Shown here in pieces: positions 26,574-37,314 of a stretch of 64,000 nucleotides of DNA. The number at the start of each line of letters is the position of its first letter. Within the stretch, counting starts at the first letter, position 1. The stretch is taken from positions 372,001-436,000 of the forward strand of contig NZ_QQAV01000002.1 of the NCBI RefSeq assembly GCF_003350475.1. The letters are read 5' to 3'. The translations under genes and the position numbers were made by a program. Below the pieces are notes generated by a model. It made no database searches. It was given only the letters and a program-made list of their open reading frames with translations, and had not been told where the DNA came from. This DNA is from Pseudacidovorax intermedius. Lineage in GTDB: Bacteria; Pseudomonadota; Gammaproteobacteria; Burkholderiales; Burkholderiaceae_C.

Positions 26574-29500
26574 GGATGGGAAGCCTTCTCACCTGCCAGG
26601 GCCGCGTCGGGGGGCAGCCGGTCGATCAGCGATTCTAGGAGTCGGGCCGCGACACCGAACTCGAAGCCGTCCAACGCCTGCCGCAGCGCATCGGCGGCCG
26701 CGCCCTCGCCCATGAACGCCAGCGTCGCGGCGACGTCGGGCCAGTCCTCGTCGCCGGTCATCTCGTTGCGATGGATCGCGCGCAAGAGTTCAGCCAGCGC
26801 CGTGCGCAGCCGTGCGCCGTCCAGCATCACGCGTTCGCCGTCCGGCGTGGAGGGCGGCAAGGGCCGGCTGTCGAGCGCTGCCTGCACGGCATCGAACGCG
26901 GCACTGAGCGCCGGGATGCCCTGCCGTGCGGCGTCCGGCTCGCCTTGCGCCAGGGCCAGCTCCACGTTCGTGGCGGCTGCGAAGAGGTCGTCGCAGGCCA
27001 GGTTGCCGGCCAGGCCGCGCAGGCGGTGGGCGATCTGGCGGGCTTCGTCCAGTTGTCCACGCTCGACCTGCTCGGCGATGGTGGCCGCGGCCCCGCCATG
27101 CTGTGCCAGCATCTTGTCCAGGGCGCGGCGCAGTGCGGCCTCGTGGGTCCAGTTGCGGATGCCGCGCGCCCAGTCGACGCCAGCGGGCAGCATCGTGCCA
27201 GCGGGCGCCGCCGCCGCCGGCATCGGCAGGGCCAGGTCGCCGCCACGCTGCAGGCCGGTCACCCGTGCCATCTCCGCCAGCAGCTGGGCGGCCTCGAAGG
27301 GCTTGGGCACGAAGCCTTCCATGCCGGCCGTGCGCGCGGCCTGCCGGTCGGCGGGCAGCACGCTCGCACTCAGCGCGATCAGCGGGGTGGGTGGCAGGCT
27401 GCGCGAGGCCTCATAGGCGCGAATGCGGCGGGCGGCCTCAAGACCGTCGATGCCAGGCATGTGGACATCCAGCAGCACGACATGGAAGCGGTGCTTCATG
27501 AGCAGGTCCAGCGCTTTCGGCGCGTCGGCGGCGGTGCTCACCTGGTGGCCGCGCTGCCCCAGCGCCAGACGCACCAGGTCGCGGTTCTCAGGCACGTCGT
27601 CCACGGCCAGCACCGACAGGGGGGGTGGCTCGACGGGCGGCTCCGGCACGCGCGCGACGGGGTGCGGGGCCAGCGCGGTCTTCAGCGGCAGCAGCACCCG
27701 GAAGACGCTGCCCTGGCCCGGCGTGCTCTGGACTTCGATGCGCCCGCCCATCAATTCGGTAAGTTGCCGCGCGATGGTGGTGCCCAGGCCGGTTCCACCG
27801 AAGCGCCGGCTGGTGGAGGCATCGGCCTGCGCAAAGGGGTCGAAGATGGCGGCCAGCCTGTCTGCGGGGATGCCGATGCCCGTGTCCTGCACCGACAGCT
27901 CGACCAGATCGCCCGCGCGGCGCGCCGCAAGCTGCACCTCGCCGCATTCGGTGAATTTGATGGCATTGCCCAGCAGGTTCGTCAGTACCTGGCGGATACG
28001 CACCGCGTCTGCGCGGAAATGCACGTCCAGTGCATCGTCCCACAGCACCTTCAGCGCCAGGCCCTTGCGCTCGGCTTCCAGTCGCAGGGAAGTAGCGGTC
28101 TGTTCCAGCAATTCCCTCAGGGAGAAGTCGGCGAGTTCCAGTTCCAGCGCGCCGCGGTCGAGCTTGGCGGTGTCCAGGATGCCGTTGAGCAGGCTGAGCA
28201 GGCTCTGGGCCGACTGGCGCACGGTCTGCAGGTGCCGGCGTTGCTCGACCGCCAGGGGTCCTTCGAGGAGCAGTTCGGTGAAGCCGAGGATGGCGTTCAT
28301 CGGCGTGCGGATCTCGTGGCTCATGTTCGCCAGGAACATGGTGCGTGCCGCGGCGGCCTGCTCGGCGCGGGCCTTGGCCTCGCGAAGTGCACCTTCCATC
28401 TGGCGGCGGGGATTGATGTCCTGCGCCAGGAGCACCACGCGCACCACGATGCCGTCGGCGTCGAAGATGGGGTTGTACGAGCCCTGGAGCCAGAACTCCT
28501 GGCCCTGCCGGGTCATGCGGCGGTATTCGCCGACCTCGAATTCACCGCGGCGCAGGCGCTGCCAGAGCGCGTCGAAGGCGGTCTGGCGGCCCGCGGCGGC
28601 ATCCACGAGGTCGTGGTGGTGGCGGGTGGTGAACTCGTCGAGCGTGTAGCCCATCCAGCCGAGCATGCGGTCGTTGGCCCATTCGATGCGGCCGTCCATG
28701 GCGAACACCGCAACGCCCATCACCCTCTGCACGGCCTCGGCCGTGCCGCCCTGCATCCAGTGGTGGCGGCGGGTCTCGGTGATGTCCAGCAGCACGCCGT
28801 CCAGGCGTGGCGGGCCGCCCTCGCGCGGATGGGTCACCTGGCCGGTGAACCAGACCCAGCGTTCGGACTCGCTGCGATGCAGCAGCCGGAACTCCGCCGT
28901 CACCGGGCCGCCCTCGGGCAGGCCGACCGCCAGGATCAGGGCCTGCTGAATGCGGTGCCGGTCGGAGGGATGGATGAGGTGGGCGAGGGTGCGCCGCCCC
29001 GAGGTGAAGTCGGAGGCGGGCCAGCCCGTCAGGGCGTCCACGCTGGGGCTGACGAACAGCGTCGTGTGGGGCTCGTCGAGCAGGGTGCTGAAGGAGACGC
29101 CCGGGATGTTGTCGATCAGCCCGCGATAGCGGCGCTCCCGCTGGCGGATCGCTTCCTCCTCGGCATGCTGCGCGCTGATGTCGGCCAGGGTGACGATGCA
29201 GGCGGCCTCGCGACCCTGGCGGTCGACGCCCAGGCCCGCACGCGCGAGGCGCAGCGCCAGCGCGCCGCCGCCTGCCAGGGGGCGCAGCGCGCGGCGTTCG
29301 CCGGGCCCGGCGGGGCTGCTGGCTGGATCCCTGAGCCATTCCGCGAGGTCGGTGTCCGCAGCGTCGAGCAGGGTCGGGAGTGTTTTGCCGGTGGCCTCGT
29401 CCGCGCGCAGTTGCAGCAGCCGCAGCGCCGCAGCATTGGCGGCCGTGATCCGGTGCTCGGTGTCGAGCACGAGCAGGCCGTCCGGCGCGAGGTCGAAGCG

Positions 29501-30217
29501 TTGCTGCAAGGCGTCGAGCGCCGCCGCCTGCGCCCGCGCCTGCCGGGTGCCGCACATGCCGATGTACAGAAGGGCCAGGGCACACAGGCCGAACCCTTGC
29601 TGTGGCCAGGGCAGGCCGTTCCAGTGGGGCAGCCCCGGCGCCCCGACCGGACCCGGCAGGGTGCCCACGGCGGCCACGACGGCGACGACCAGCGGCGCTG
29701 CCAGGGCCCAGAGCCCGGGCTGCCAGCCCTTCGTGCCCGCCGGCGAGCGCGGTGCCCGCAGCAGCGCATAGGCCAGCAGCATGATCAGCGCGGCGGCGGC
29801 CAGAAGTACGCTCATGAAGCCCAGGGGCGTCGCGGTCTGGCCGATGAAGAGTGCCGTGCCCGCCAGGCCTGCCAGGCCGGCAGCCCCGGCCCGCCAGCGT
29901 GTGGCGTCACTCCAACTGGCGGCCAGCGCCGCCGCGGCGGCTGCCCCGGGCAGCAGGGGCCAGCCCCAGGCGAACTCGTCCGCCCCTGTGCCGTGCAGTC
30001 CGAAGCCGAGGCCGGCGTGGATGGAAAGCGCCAGGGCCATCGTCCACAGCAGCGTGGCCAGCAGCGCGGCCGCGCAGCGATCGGCGGCCGTCCCGGCTTG
30101 GCGGCCGGCCTGCAGCACACGCCAGCCGCACAGCACGGCGGCGGCAGCGGCCAGCCACACGCCCGCGGCCGATTGCAGGGGCGCAAGGATGCCGAGCCAG
30201 TCGGTCTGCGTAGGCAT
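26570..30217 (-). CDS. Membrane hybrid sensor histidine kinase (PAS-PAS-PAS-HisKA-HATPase-REC-HPt)
   Basis: This 1215-residue protein begins with about seven membrane helices (residues about 18-240). Three PAS-like domains follow: DGLLVLDTEHRITAANA, FVSPSVDALTGWPASDF and IEWANDRMLGWMGYTL. The kinase core has FLANMSHEIRTPMNAILGF (phospho-His) and ATPase boxes GNAIKFTECGEV, DTGIGIPADR and FGGTGLGTTIARQL. A receiver follows (VLLDVHMPGIDG), then an HPt domain with AHRLRGLAGNLACDD. This is a full phosphorelay of BarA/EvgS layout. The stop overlaps the start of the HD-GYP regulator. The periplasmic-facing signal is unknown. The minus-strand terminator and tRNA lie upstream. Confidence 0.92.
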
Positions 30218-30317
30218 GTGGAGAGTCTGGGGAGGGGGAAGAGCTTACTGGGTCCTACAACGCGCGGGCTGCGCTTGCCGCGGACCGGGGCTGCTCGGCC
30301 TGCGCGCGAGGGGCCAA

Positions 30318-30352
30318 CAAAAAAAGCCCGCAAGCATCAGCTTGCGGGCTTT
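30318..30352 (-). terminator. Intrinsic terminator after tRNA-Thr
   Basis: A perfect 13-bp stem AAAGCCCGCAAGC / GCTTGCGGGCTTT with a 4-base loop runs into TTTTTTTGTT on the minus strand, five bases after the tRNA 3' end. Confidence 0.92.
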
Positions 30353-30356
30353 GAGA

Positions 30357-30432
30357 TGGTGCCGGCGACCGGAATCGAACTGGTGACCTACGCGTTACGA
30401 GTGCGTTGCTCTACCAACTGAGCTACGCCGGC
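30357..30432 (-). tRNA. tRNA-Thr (anticodon CGT)
   Basis: The 76-base sequence folds as a cloverleaf: acceptor GCCGGCG/CGCCGGC, D arm GCTC/GAGC, anticodon loop CTCGTAA with anticodon CGT (reads ACG), and T arm with TTCGATT. The 3' ACCA is encoded. Two A-C mismatches are seen, at 31-39 in the anticodon stem and 52-62 in the T stem. It lies downstream of fbp and just before a terminator. Confidence 0.92.
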
Positions 30433-30509
30433 GAAAAACTTATTTTAAAGCAGGAAGGCGCTGTGGTGAGTGCCTTCGTAAGCAGCCCAATAGTATAGCG
30501 CCAAAAAGC

Positions 30510-31520
30510 TCACGTCTCCAAATGGTACTTCGTCACGCGCTCGACCTCGTTCTTGGAGCCGAGGATCACCGACACGCGCTCGTGCAGCTTCTGGGGCTGG
30601 ATGTCGAGGATGCGCTCGCGGCCGTTGGTGGCCGCACCGCCGGCCTGCTCGACCAGCCAGGCCATCGGGTTGGCCTCGTACATCAGGCGCAGCTTGCCCG
30701 GCTTCTCCGGCTCGCGCTTGTCCCAGGGGTACATGAACACGCCGCCACGGGTGAGGATGCGGTGCACGTCGGTCACCATGCTGGCGATCCAGCGCATGTT
30801 GAAGTCCTTGCCGCGCGGGCCGTCCTTGCCGGCGAGGCATTCGTCGATGTAGCGCTTCACCGGGGCGTCCCAGTGGCGCATGTTGCTCATGTTGATCGCG
30901 AATTCCTTGGTGTCGGCCGGGATCTCCATCTTGTCCGTCGTCAGGATGAAGCTGCCCTGCTCACGGTCGAGCGTGAACATCGCCACGCCGTCGCCGACGG
31001 TGAGAACCAGCACCGTCTGCGGGCCGTACAGGCAGTAGCCGGCGGCCACCTGCTTGCAGCCGGCCTGCAGGAAGTCGGCCTCCTGCACGCCCGGGTGGTC
31101 GTCCGGCTTCTTCAGCACGCTGAAGATGGTGCCGATGCTGACGTTGACGTCGATGTTGCTGGAGCCGTCGAGCGGGTCGAACATCAGCAGGTACTCGCCC
31201 TGCGGATAGCGGTTGGGCACCACGTAGATGCTGTCCATCTCCTCGCTGGCCATGGCGGCCAGGTGGCCGCCCCATTCGTTGGCCTCGATCAGCACCTCGT
31301 TGGCAATGATGTCCAGCTTCTTCTGGACCTCGCCCTGCACGTTCTCGCTGCCGGCCGTGCCGAGCACGCCGCCCAGGGCGCCCTTGTTGACCGAGAGGCT
31401 GATGCGCTTGCAGGCGCGGGCCACCACCTCCAGCAGCAGGCGCAGCTGGCCAGGGATGAGGCCGTCGACGCGTTGCTGCTCGACGAGGTAGCGGGTGAGT
31501 GAAATGTTCTGAGAGGCCAT
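30510..31520 (-). CDS. fbp: Class I fructose-1,6-bisphosphatase
   Basis: The 336-residue enzyme begins [17 protein letters not shown] and has the metal and substrate motifs [31 protein letters not shown] and [21 protein letters not shown], ending with KYHLET. It removes the 1-phosphate from fructose-1,6-bisphosphate in gluconeogenesis. The chosen ATG is preceded by AGGAGTCCCC. It follows pepN by 26 bases, and the prfB-HAD-pepN-fbp run looks like one operon, although promoters inside are likely given the unrelated functions. Confidence 0.96.
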   Translation of the reverse strand: MASQNISLTRYLVEQQRVDGLIPGQLRLLLEVVARACKRISLSVNKGALGGVLGTAGSENVQGEVQKKLDIIANEVLIEANEWGGHLAAMASEEMDSIYVVPNRYPQGEYLLMFDPLDGSSNIDVNVSIGTIFSVLKKPDDHPGVQEADFLQAGCKQVAAGYCLYGPQTVLVLTVGDGVAMFTLDREQGSFILTTDKMEIPADTKEFAINMSNMRHWDAPVKRYIDECLAGKDGPRGKDFNMRWIASMVTDVHRILTRGGVFMYPWDKREPEKPGKLRLMYEANPMAWLVEQAGGAATNGRERILDIQPQKLHERVSVILGSKNEVERVTKYHLET

Positions 31521-31546
31521 GGGGACTCCTGGGAGGGTTTCAAAAA

Positions 31547-34246
31547 TCAGGGGGCGAGGGCGCGGCTGACGACCTCGAGCGTGTCCTTGCTCAGGCCGGG
31601 GCGGGCCGCCACGCGGGCGATGGCCTCGCGCGCGGCGCCGCGGTAGGGCTCGGCCAGCTTGTTCCAGCGGTCCAGCGCGCGCGCCAGGCGGGCGGCGACC
31701 TGCGGGTTGATCTCGTCCAGCTCGATCACCCGCTCGCTCCACCACACGTAGCCGGCGGCGTCCAGGCGGTGGAAGGCGCCGGGGTTGGCGCTGCAGTAGC
31801 TGAAGATCACGCTGCGCGCGCGGTTCGGGTTCTTGAGAGAGAAGTCCGGATGGCGCGTCAGCTGCTTGACGAGCGGCAGCACGTCGCCACCGCGGTCGGG
31901 CGCGCCGGCCTGCAGGCTGAACCACTTGTCGATGACCAGGGCCTCGTCCTTGAACATGGCATGGAACCGCGCCAAGGCCTGGGCCGCCAGCGGGTGGCCC
32001 GACACGACCAGCGCCGTCAGCGCATTGAAGCGGTCGGTCATGTTCGACGCGTCCTTGAAGCGCTGCAGCGTCTTGCCCGGCCAGACGGCATCGCCCGATT
32101 CGCGTGCGGCGATGCACAGGTGCGCCAGCGCCATGCCGGCCAGCGCGCGGCGGCCGGCCGAGACCGGCTCGGGCCGGTAGGCGCCGGTGTCCTTGTTGTC
32201 CTCGTAGGCCTGCTGCCATTCGGCGTACAGGGCCGTCGCCAGCTGGGTGCGCATGGCCTCGCGCACGCGGTGCACGCGCTGCGGATCGACCACGTCCAGC
32301 TGCTCGGAGATATAGACCTCGGAAGGCAGCGTCAGCACCAGTTCCTTGAAGGCGGCATCCAGCGCGCCATTGCGCAGCACCTCGCGCATGGCGCCGATGA
32401 ACGCCTCGTCCAGCACCGGTGCGTCGGGCAGGCGGCTGTCATCGCCGATGGCCGCGAGCGCCGCGCCGAGCGCCAGGCGCTGGGCGGCCTCCCAGCGGTT
32501 GAAGGGGTCGCTGTCGTGCGCCAGCAGGGCCAGCAACTGCTCGCGCGTGTAGTCGAACTGCAGCACCACCGGCGCGCTGAAGCCGCGCAGGATGGAGGGC
32601 ACCGGCGCTTCGGCCAGGCCGGTGAAGGTGAAACGCTGCTCGGCTTCGTGCAGCACCAGCGTGAGCGATTCGCCAGCGGGCTGCGCCTCGCCTTCCAGCT
32701 GCAACGGGAGCGCGCGGCCATCCGCACCCAGCAGCCCCACGGCCACCGGAATGACGAAGGGCTCCTTCATCGGTTGACCCGGCGTGGGTGGGCAGCTCTG
32801 CGTGAAGGCCAGCGTGTACGTGCGGGCCTCGGCGTCGTAGTGCCCCGTGGCGGCCAGGCGCGGCGTGCCGGCCTGGCTGTACCAGCGCTTGAACTGCGGC
32901 AGGCGGCGGGCCAGCTCGCTGTCGGGGTTGGCGTCCGCGATGGCCTGGGCGAAGTCGTCGCAGGTCACGGCCTGGCCGTCGTGGCGCTCGAAGTACAGCG
33001 TCATGCCGCGGGCGAAGCCCTCGCGGCCCACCAGCGTCTGCATCATGCGGACGACTTCGGCGCCCTTCTCGTAGATGGTGACGGTGTAGAAGTTGCTGAT
33101 CTCGATGTAGCTGTCGGGCCGCACCGGATGGGCCATCGGGCCCGCGTCCTCGGGGAACTGGGCGGTGCGCAGCACCCGCACGTCCTCGATGCGCTTGACC
33201 GCGCGCGCGGAAGGCTCGGCGCACAGGTCCATGCTGAACTCCTGGTCGCGGAAGACCGTCAGGCCCTCCTTGAGCGAGAGCTGGAACCAGTCGCGGCAGG
33301 TGACGCGGTCGCCGCTCCAGTTGTGGAAGTACTCGTGGCCCACCACGCTCTCGATGTTGGCGTAGTCGGCATCGGTGGCCGTGGCCTGGCTCGCCAGCAC
33401 GTACTTCGTGTTGAAGATGTTCAGGCCCTTGTTCTCCATCGCGCCCATGTTGAAGTCGCTGGTGGCGACGATCATGAAGCGGTCCAGGTCCAGCGGCAGG
33501 CCGAAGCGGGCCTCGTCCCACAGCACCGAGTGGATCAGCGAGTTCATCGCATGCTCGGTCTTGTCCAGGTCGCCGGCGCGCACGTAGACCTGCAGCAGGT
33601 GCTCGCGGCCGTTGCGCGCCTTGATGCGCTGCTCGCGCGCCACCAGCTTGCCGGCCACCAGGGCGAACAGGTAGGCGGGCTTCTTGAACGGATCGACCCA
33701 CTTGGCGAAGTGGCGGCCCTCGGGCAGCTCGCCCTGTTCGACCAGGTTGCCGTTGGACAGCAGCACCGGGTAGGCCGTCTTGTCGGCACGCAGCGTGACG
33801 GTGTAGCTGGCCATCACGTCCGGACGGTCCAGGAAGTAGGTGATGCGGCGGAAGCCCTCGGCCTCGCACTGGGTGAAGAAGGTGTTCTGGCTGACGAACA
33901 GGCCCATCAGCTTGGTGTTCTTCGCCGGGCAGCAGGTGGTGAAGATCTCCAGCTCGAATTCGTCGGGCAGGCCGTCCAGCACCAGCTGGCTGCCTTCCAT
34001 GCGAAAGGCGGCGCCCTGGCCGTTGACCAGCACGCGCGCCAGGTTGAGCTCGTCGCCGTCCAGGCGAAGTGGCTGCGCCGCCACGTCCGGATTGCGGCGC
34101 AGCTTCATGCGGTTGAGCACGCGGGTCTTGGCCGGGTCCAGGTCGAAGCAGAGGTCGACGGTGTCGATCCAGTAGGCCGGCGGGGCATAGTCCTCGCGCT
34201 GGATGGCGACGGGCTGGGGCGATTGGGCATCACGAGAGAGCAACAT
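31547..34246 (-). CDS. pepN: Aminopeptidase N (M1 family)
   Basis: The 899-residue enzyme has the M1 exopeptidase motif GAMEN at 268-272, the zinc site [11 protein letters not shown] at 304-314 with the downstream Glu in [16 protein letters not shown], and the long C-terminal domains of proteobacterial PepN (DUF3458 type), ending VVSRALAP. It removes N-terminal residues from peptides in the cytoplasm and is a major aminopeptidase in E. coli. Its ATG overlaps the 3' end of the HAD gene by 17 bases, implying coupled translation. Confidence 0.96.
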   Translation of the reverse strand: MLLSRDAQSPQPVAIQREDYAPPAYWIDTVDLCFDLDPAKTRVLNRMKLRRNPDVAAQPLRLDGDELNLARVLVNGQGAAFRMEGSQLVLDGLPDEFELEIFTTCCPAKNTKLMGLFVSQNTFFTQCEAEGFRRITYFLDRPDVMASYTVTLRADKTAYPVLLSNGNLVEQGELPEGRHFAKWVDPFKKPAYLFALVAGKLVAREQRIKARNGREHLLQVYVRAGDLDKTEHAMNSLIHSVLWDEARFGLPLDLDRFMIVATSDFNMGAMENKGLNIFNTKYVLASQATATDADYANIESVVGHEYFHNWSGDRVTCRDWFQLSLKEGLTVFRDQEFSMDLCAEPSARAVKRIEDVRVLRTAQFPEDAGPMAHPVRPDSYIEISNFYTVTIYEKGAEVVRMMQTLVGREGFARGMTLYFERHDGQAVTCDDFAQAIADANPDSELARRLPQFKRWYSQAGTPRLAATGHYDAEARTYTLAFTQSCPPTPGQPMKEPFVIPVAVGLLGADGRALPLQLEGEAQPAGESLTLVLHEAEQRFTFTGLAEAPVPSILRGFSAPVVLQFDYTREQLLALLAHDSDPFNRWEAAQRLALGAALAAIGDDSRLPDAPVLDEAFIGAMREVLRNGALDAAFKELVLTLPSEVYISEQLDVVDPQRVHRVREAMRTQLATALYAEWQQAYEDNKDTGAYRPEPVSAGRRALAGMALAHLCIAARESGDAVWPGKTLQRFKDASNMTDRFNALTALVVSGHPLAAQALARFHAMFKDEALVIDKWFSLQAGAPDRGGDVLPLVKQLTRHPDFSLKNPNRARSVIFSYCSANPGAFHRLDAAGYVWWSERVIELDEINPQVAARLARALDRWNKLAEPYRGAAREAIARVAARPGLSKDTLEVVSRALAP

Positions 34247-34940
34247 CGAGCGTCTCCAGAAAATTTGAGCGGAGGAGAGAGTGGTAGTCGCGCACGGTCG
34301 CGATCACATGCGGACCGGCGAGTTCGTCGGCGCCGTGGGTGCTGCATACGGCCACCGCACGCATGCCGGCGCGGCGCGCGGCCTCGATGCCGAAGGGCGC
34401 GTCCTCGAAGACGATGCAGCGCGCGGGATCGGCGTCGATGCGGCGGGCCGCTTCGAGAAAGATGTCGGGCTCGGGCTTGCCACGCAGGCCCTCGTCGCCG
34501 CCGACGATGGCCAGGGGCAGCGGGTCCATCTTGAGGCGATCAAGGGCGAAGGCCACGTTGTGCCGGTCGCCCGCGGTGCCGACGGCGACCTTCAGGCCGC
34601 GCGCAGCGGCTTGCCGCGCAAACACGGTGAAGCCCGCCACCTCGGCAAAGGGGGCGTCGAAAAGCTCGCGGTAGATCGCTTCCTTCTCGTTCACCAGCGC
34701 CAGGCATTCGTCCGGCGGCAGCTCGCGCTCGAAGACCTCGCGCATGCACTCGGTGCCGGTGCGGCCCGTGGTGCGACGCAGGATCTCGTCGGCCGGCATC
34801 GTGATGCCGTGCCGCTGGGCGAAGGCCACCCACGACTTCGCATGCCAAGGCATGGAGTCGATCATGGTGCCGTCCATGTCGAAGATCAGGGCCTGCACGG
34901 GCAGGGCGACGCCCTCGGGGCGCGGGCTGCGGTCGGGCAT
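34230..34940 (-). CDS. HAD-superfamily phosphatase / beta-phosphoglucomutase-like
   Basis: The 236-residue HAD protein has motif I ALIFDMDGTMIDSM (nucleophile and acid-base Asp), a helical cap (about 30-95), motif II VAVGTAGDRHN, motif III Lys in LRGKPEPDIFLEAA, and motif IV CIVFEDAPFGIEAARRAGM. The double-Asp DMDGT with cap type C1 is shared by beta-phosphoglucomutases and sugar-phosphate phosphatases; which of these it is cannot be told. Its ATG overlaps the prfB stop by one base (TGATG). Confidence 0.88.
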   Translation of the reverse strand: MPDRSPRPEGVALPVQALIFDMDGTMIDSMPWHAKSWVAFAQRHGITMPADEILRRTTGRTGTECMREVFERELPPDECLALVNEKEAIYRELFDAPFAEVAGFTVFARQAAARGLKVAVGTAGDRHNVAFALDRLKMDPLPLAIVGGDEGLRGKPEPDIFLEAARRIDADPARCIVFEDAPFGIEAARRAGMRAVAVCSTHGADELAGPHVIATVRDYHSLLRSNFLETLDVALS

Positions 34941-36044
34941 CAGACGCCCTGCTTCAGCGAGGCTTCGATGAAGGGGTCGAGGTCGCCGTCGAGCACCTTC
35001 TGCGTGGCCGAGATCTCGACGCCGGTGCGCAGGTCCTTGATGCGGCTGTTGTCCAGCACGTAGCTGCGGATCTGGTGGCCCCAGCCGACGTCGGTCTTGC
35101 TGTCCTCCAGCTTCTGCTGCTCTTCCATGCGCTTGCGCATCTCGAAGTCGTACAGCCGCGAGCGCAGGCGCTTCCAGGCCACGTCGCGGTTGCTGTGCTG
35201 GCTGCGGCCGTCCTGGCACTGCACCACGATGCCGGTCGGGATGTGCGTCAGGCGCACCGCCGAGTCGGTCTTGTTGATGTGCTGGCCGCCGGCGCCGCTG
35301 GCGCGGTAGGTGTCCACGCGCACGTCGGACGGGTTGATCTCGATCTCGATGGAGTCGTCGATCTCCGGATAGACGAAGAGCGAGGCGAAGCTGGTGTGGC
35401 GGCCGCCCGAGGAGTCGAAGGGCGACTTGCGCACCAGGCGGTGCACGCCGGTCTCGGTGCGCAGCAGGCCGAAGGCGTATTCGCCCTCGACCTTGATCGT
35501 GGCGCTCTTGATGCCCGCGGTTTCACCCGGGGACTCGTCCTCGACGGTGGTCTTGAACCCCTTGCGCTCGGCGTACTTGAGGTACTGGCGCAGCAGCATG
35601 CTGGCCCAGTCCTGCGCCTCGGTGCCGCCCGCGCCGGCCTGGATGTCGACGAAGCAGTTGTTGGGGTCGGCCGGGTTGTTGAACATGCGGCGGAACTCGA
35701 GCTGCTCGATCTCCTTGCGCAGCTCGTCGGCGTCGTCGGCGATGGCCTTCAGGCCTGCCTCGTCGCCTTCTTCCTTGCTCATCTCGTAGAGCTCGGTGTT
35801 GTCGGCCAGGTCGCGCTCCAGGCGCTGGATGGCCAGCACCACGCCATCCAGGGCCTTCTTTTCCTTGCCCAGTTCCTGGGCCTTCTTGGGGTCGTTCCAG
35901 ACCGTCGGGTCTTCCAGCGAGGCGTTGACCGTCCTCAGGCGTTCGGCTTTGGCATCGAAGTCAAAGATACCTCCGCAAGTCGGCCGTCCGGGTGCTCAGG
36001 TCGGCCAGGGTGGTGCCAATGAGGTTGATCTGTTCTGCGTCCAT
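34940..36044 (-). CDS. prfB: Peptide chain release factor 2, with programmed +1 frameshift
   Basis: RF2 recognises UGA and UAA stop codons. The reading frame has two parts. The first 27 codons ([16 protein letters not shown] onward) end at an in-frame TGA. A +1 shift at CTT-TGA continues as DFDAKAERL for a full product of 367 residues. Marks include the anticodon-like SPF ([16 protein letters not shown]) and the catalytic loop [16 protein letters not shown] with GGQ. The frameshift site has an internal GGAGG, as in E. coli, and gives autoregulation: low RF2 favours the shift. The prfB gene heads the HAD-pepN-fbp run. Confidence 0.96.
35960..35975 (-). other. prfB: Programmed +1 frameshift site of prfB
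   Basis: On the minus strand the sequence is CGGAGGTATCTTTGAC. GGAGG acts as an internal Shine-Dalgarno three bases before CTT, and the CTT-TGA-C slip site lets the ribosome shift forward by one base to read GAC. It is an exact functional match to the classic RF2 site. Confidence 0.95.
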
Positions 36045-36090
36045 GGTGCGGTCCTGTTCTTGCGGGTGTTCGGGGAAACGCGAGATTTTC

Positions 36091-37314
36091 TCACGCGGCG
36101 TCTTCGGCCGAGGGCGGCTCGAAGGGCAGCACCACGCGGAAGGTGGACCCTTCGCCCGGCGTGCTCTCCAGTTCGATCCGCCCGCCGTGGCCCTGGACGA
36201 TCTGCTGGGTGATGAACAGGCCCAGACCCAGGCCACTGGCCACCTCGCGGCGGCCAGATTCGGCGCGCTCGAACTGCTGGAAGATGCGGGCCTGGTCCTC
36301 TGGCGCGATGCCGATGCCGCGGTCGCGCACGCTGATCACGGCCTCCTCGCCGCGCAGCCCGACGTTCACGTCCACCGGCTTGCCGCCACCGTAGCGCAGG
36401 GCGTTGGTCAGCAGGTTGGTCAGCACCTGCTCCAGGCGGAACTCGTCCCAAACGCCCGTGAGTGGCTCTGGGGCCTCCAGATGGATGGCGGCCCCGGCGG
36501 CCTCGGCCTGCTGAGCGAGGGCGGCGACCACCCGGGCCGCCATGGCGCTCAGGTCGAAGGCCTGCGGACTCATCGACAGCCGGCCATTGCGCATGCGGGT
36601 GACGTCCAGCAGGTCGTCGATCAGCCGCACCATGGCCTGGATCTGGCGCTGGTCGCGCTCGGCCGTTTCCTTCAGCCGCTCGGGCGTGAAGAAGAACATG
36701 TGGCCGCGCGCCAGGTGCATCTTGCGCACCTGCGTCTCCAGGTAGAGCGTGTTGAGCGGCGTGCGCAGCTCGTGCGACACCATCGACATGAAGTCGTCGC
36801 GCATGCGCACGGCGCGCTCCAGGTCGGCGCGGGCCTCGCGCAGCTCGGCCACCAGCGCCTGCTGCTCGCGGTGCAGCGTGGCGAGGGCCTCCATCTCGCG
36901 CTTGAGCGCCATGCGGCCGTGGTAGAGCTCGACGAAGACGCTGACCTTGCTGCGCACCATGTGCGCGTCCAGCGGCTTGTGCAGGAAGTCGACCGCGCCG
37001 CTTTCGTAGCCTTGGAAGGCGTAGTTGAGCTCGCGGCCCGCGGCGCTGACGAAGATGATCGGGATGGTGCGCGTGCGTTCGGTGCCGCGCATCAGCTCGG
37101 CCAGCTCGAAGCCGTTCATGCCGGGCATCTGCACGTCCAGCACGGCCAGCGCGAACTCGTGTTCCAGCATCAGCGCCAGCGCCTCGTCGCCCGAGCGCGC
37201 CTGGAACACGCGCCGGCCCGGGTCGCGGATCAGCGCTTCTAGCGCGATCAGGTTCTCTTCCAGGTCGTCGACGATCAGGAGCTTGGTTTCGATCTCGGAC
37301 GGGTCAGTGGGCAT
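36091..37314 (-). CDS. Receiver-histidine kinase hybrid (REC-HisKA-HATPase), cytoplasmic
   Basis: The 407-residue protein has no membrane segment. A receiver (about 11-125: KLLIVDDLEENLIALE, Asp in LAVLDVQMPGMNGFE, Lys in FLHKPLDAH) is joined by a coiled linker to HisKA (MRDDFMSMVSHELRTPLNTLYL) and an ATPase domain (NLLTNALRYGGG, DRGIGIAPED, ASGLGLGLFITQQIV). A kinase with an N-terminal receiver is usually controlled by phosphorylation from another kinase, here plausibly the large hybrid kinase upstream. Its start overlaps cheB by 11 bases. Confidence 0.92.
   Translation of the reverse strand: MPTDPSEIETKLLIVDDLEENLIALEALIRDPGRRVFQARSGDEALALMLEHEFALAVLDVQMPGMNGFELAELMRGTERTRTIPIIFVSAAGRELNYAFQGYESGAVDFLHKPLDAHMVRSKVSVFVELYHGRMALKREMEALATLHREQQALVAELREARADLERAVRMRDDFMSMVSHELRTPLNTLYLETQVRKMHLARGHMFFFTPERLKETAERDQRQIQAMVRLIDDLLDVTRMRNGRLSMSPQAFDLSAMAARVVAALAQQAEAAGAAIHLEAPEPLTGVWDEFRLEQVLTNLLTNALRYGGGKPVDVNVGLRGEEAVISVRDRGIGIAPEDQARIFQQFERAESGRREVASGLGLGLFITQQIVQGHGGRIELESTPGEGSTFRVVLPFEPPSAEDAA

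Noticed and set aside
26771-30421. A 3.6-kb plus-strand open frame opposite the PAS hybrid kinase
   Set aside because: Same antisense artefact; it also runs into the tRNA gene, which real genes would not.
34940-36044. prfB as a frameshifted pseudogene
   Set aside because: The in-frame TGA sits in the exact programmed frameshift context and the rest of the gene is intact.
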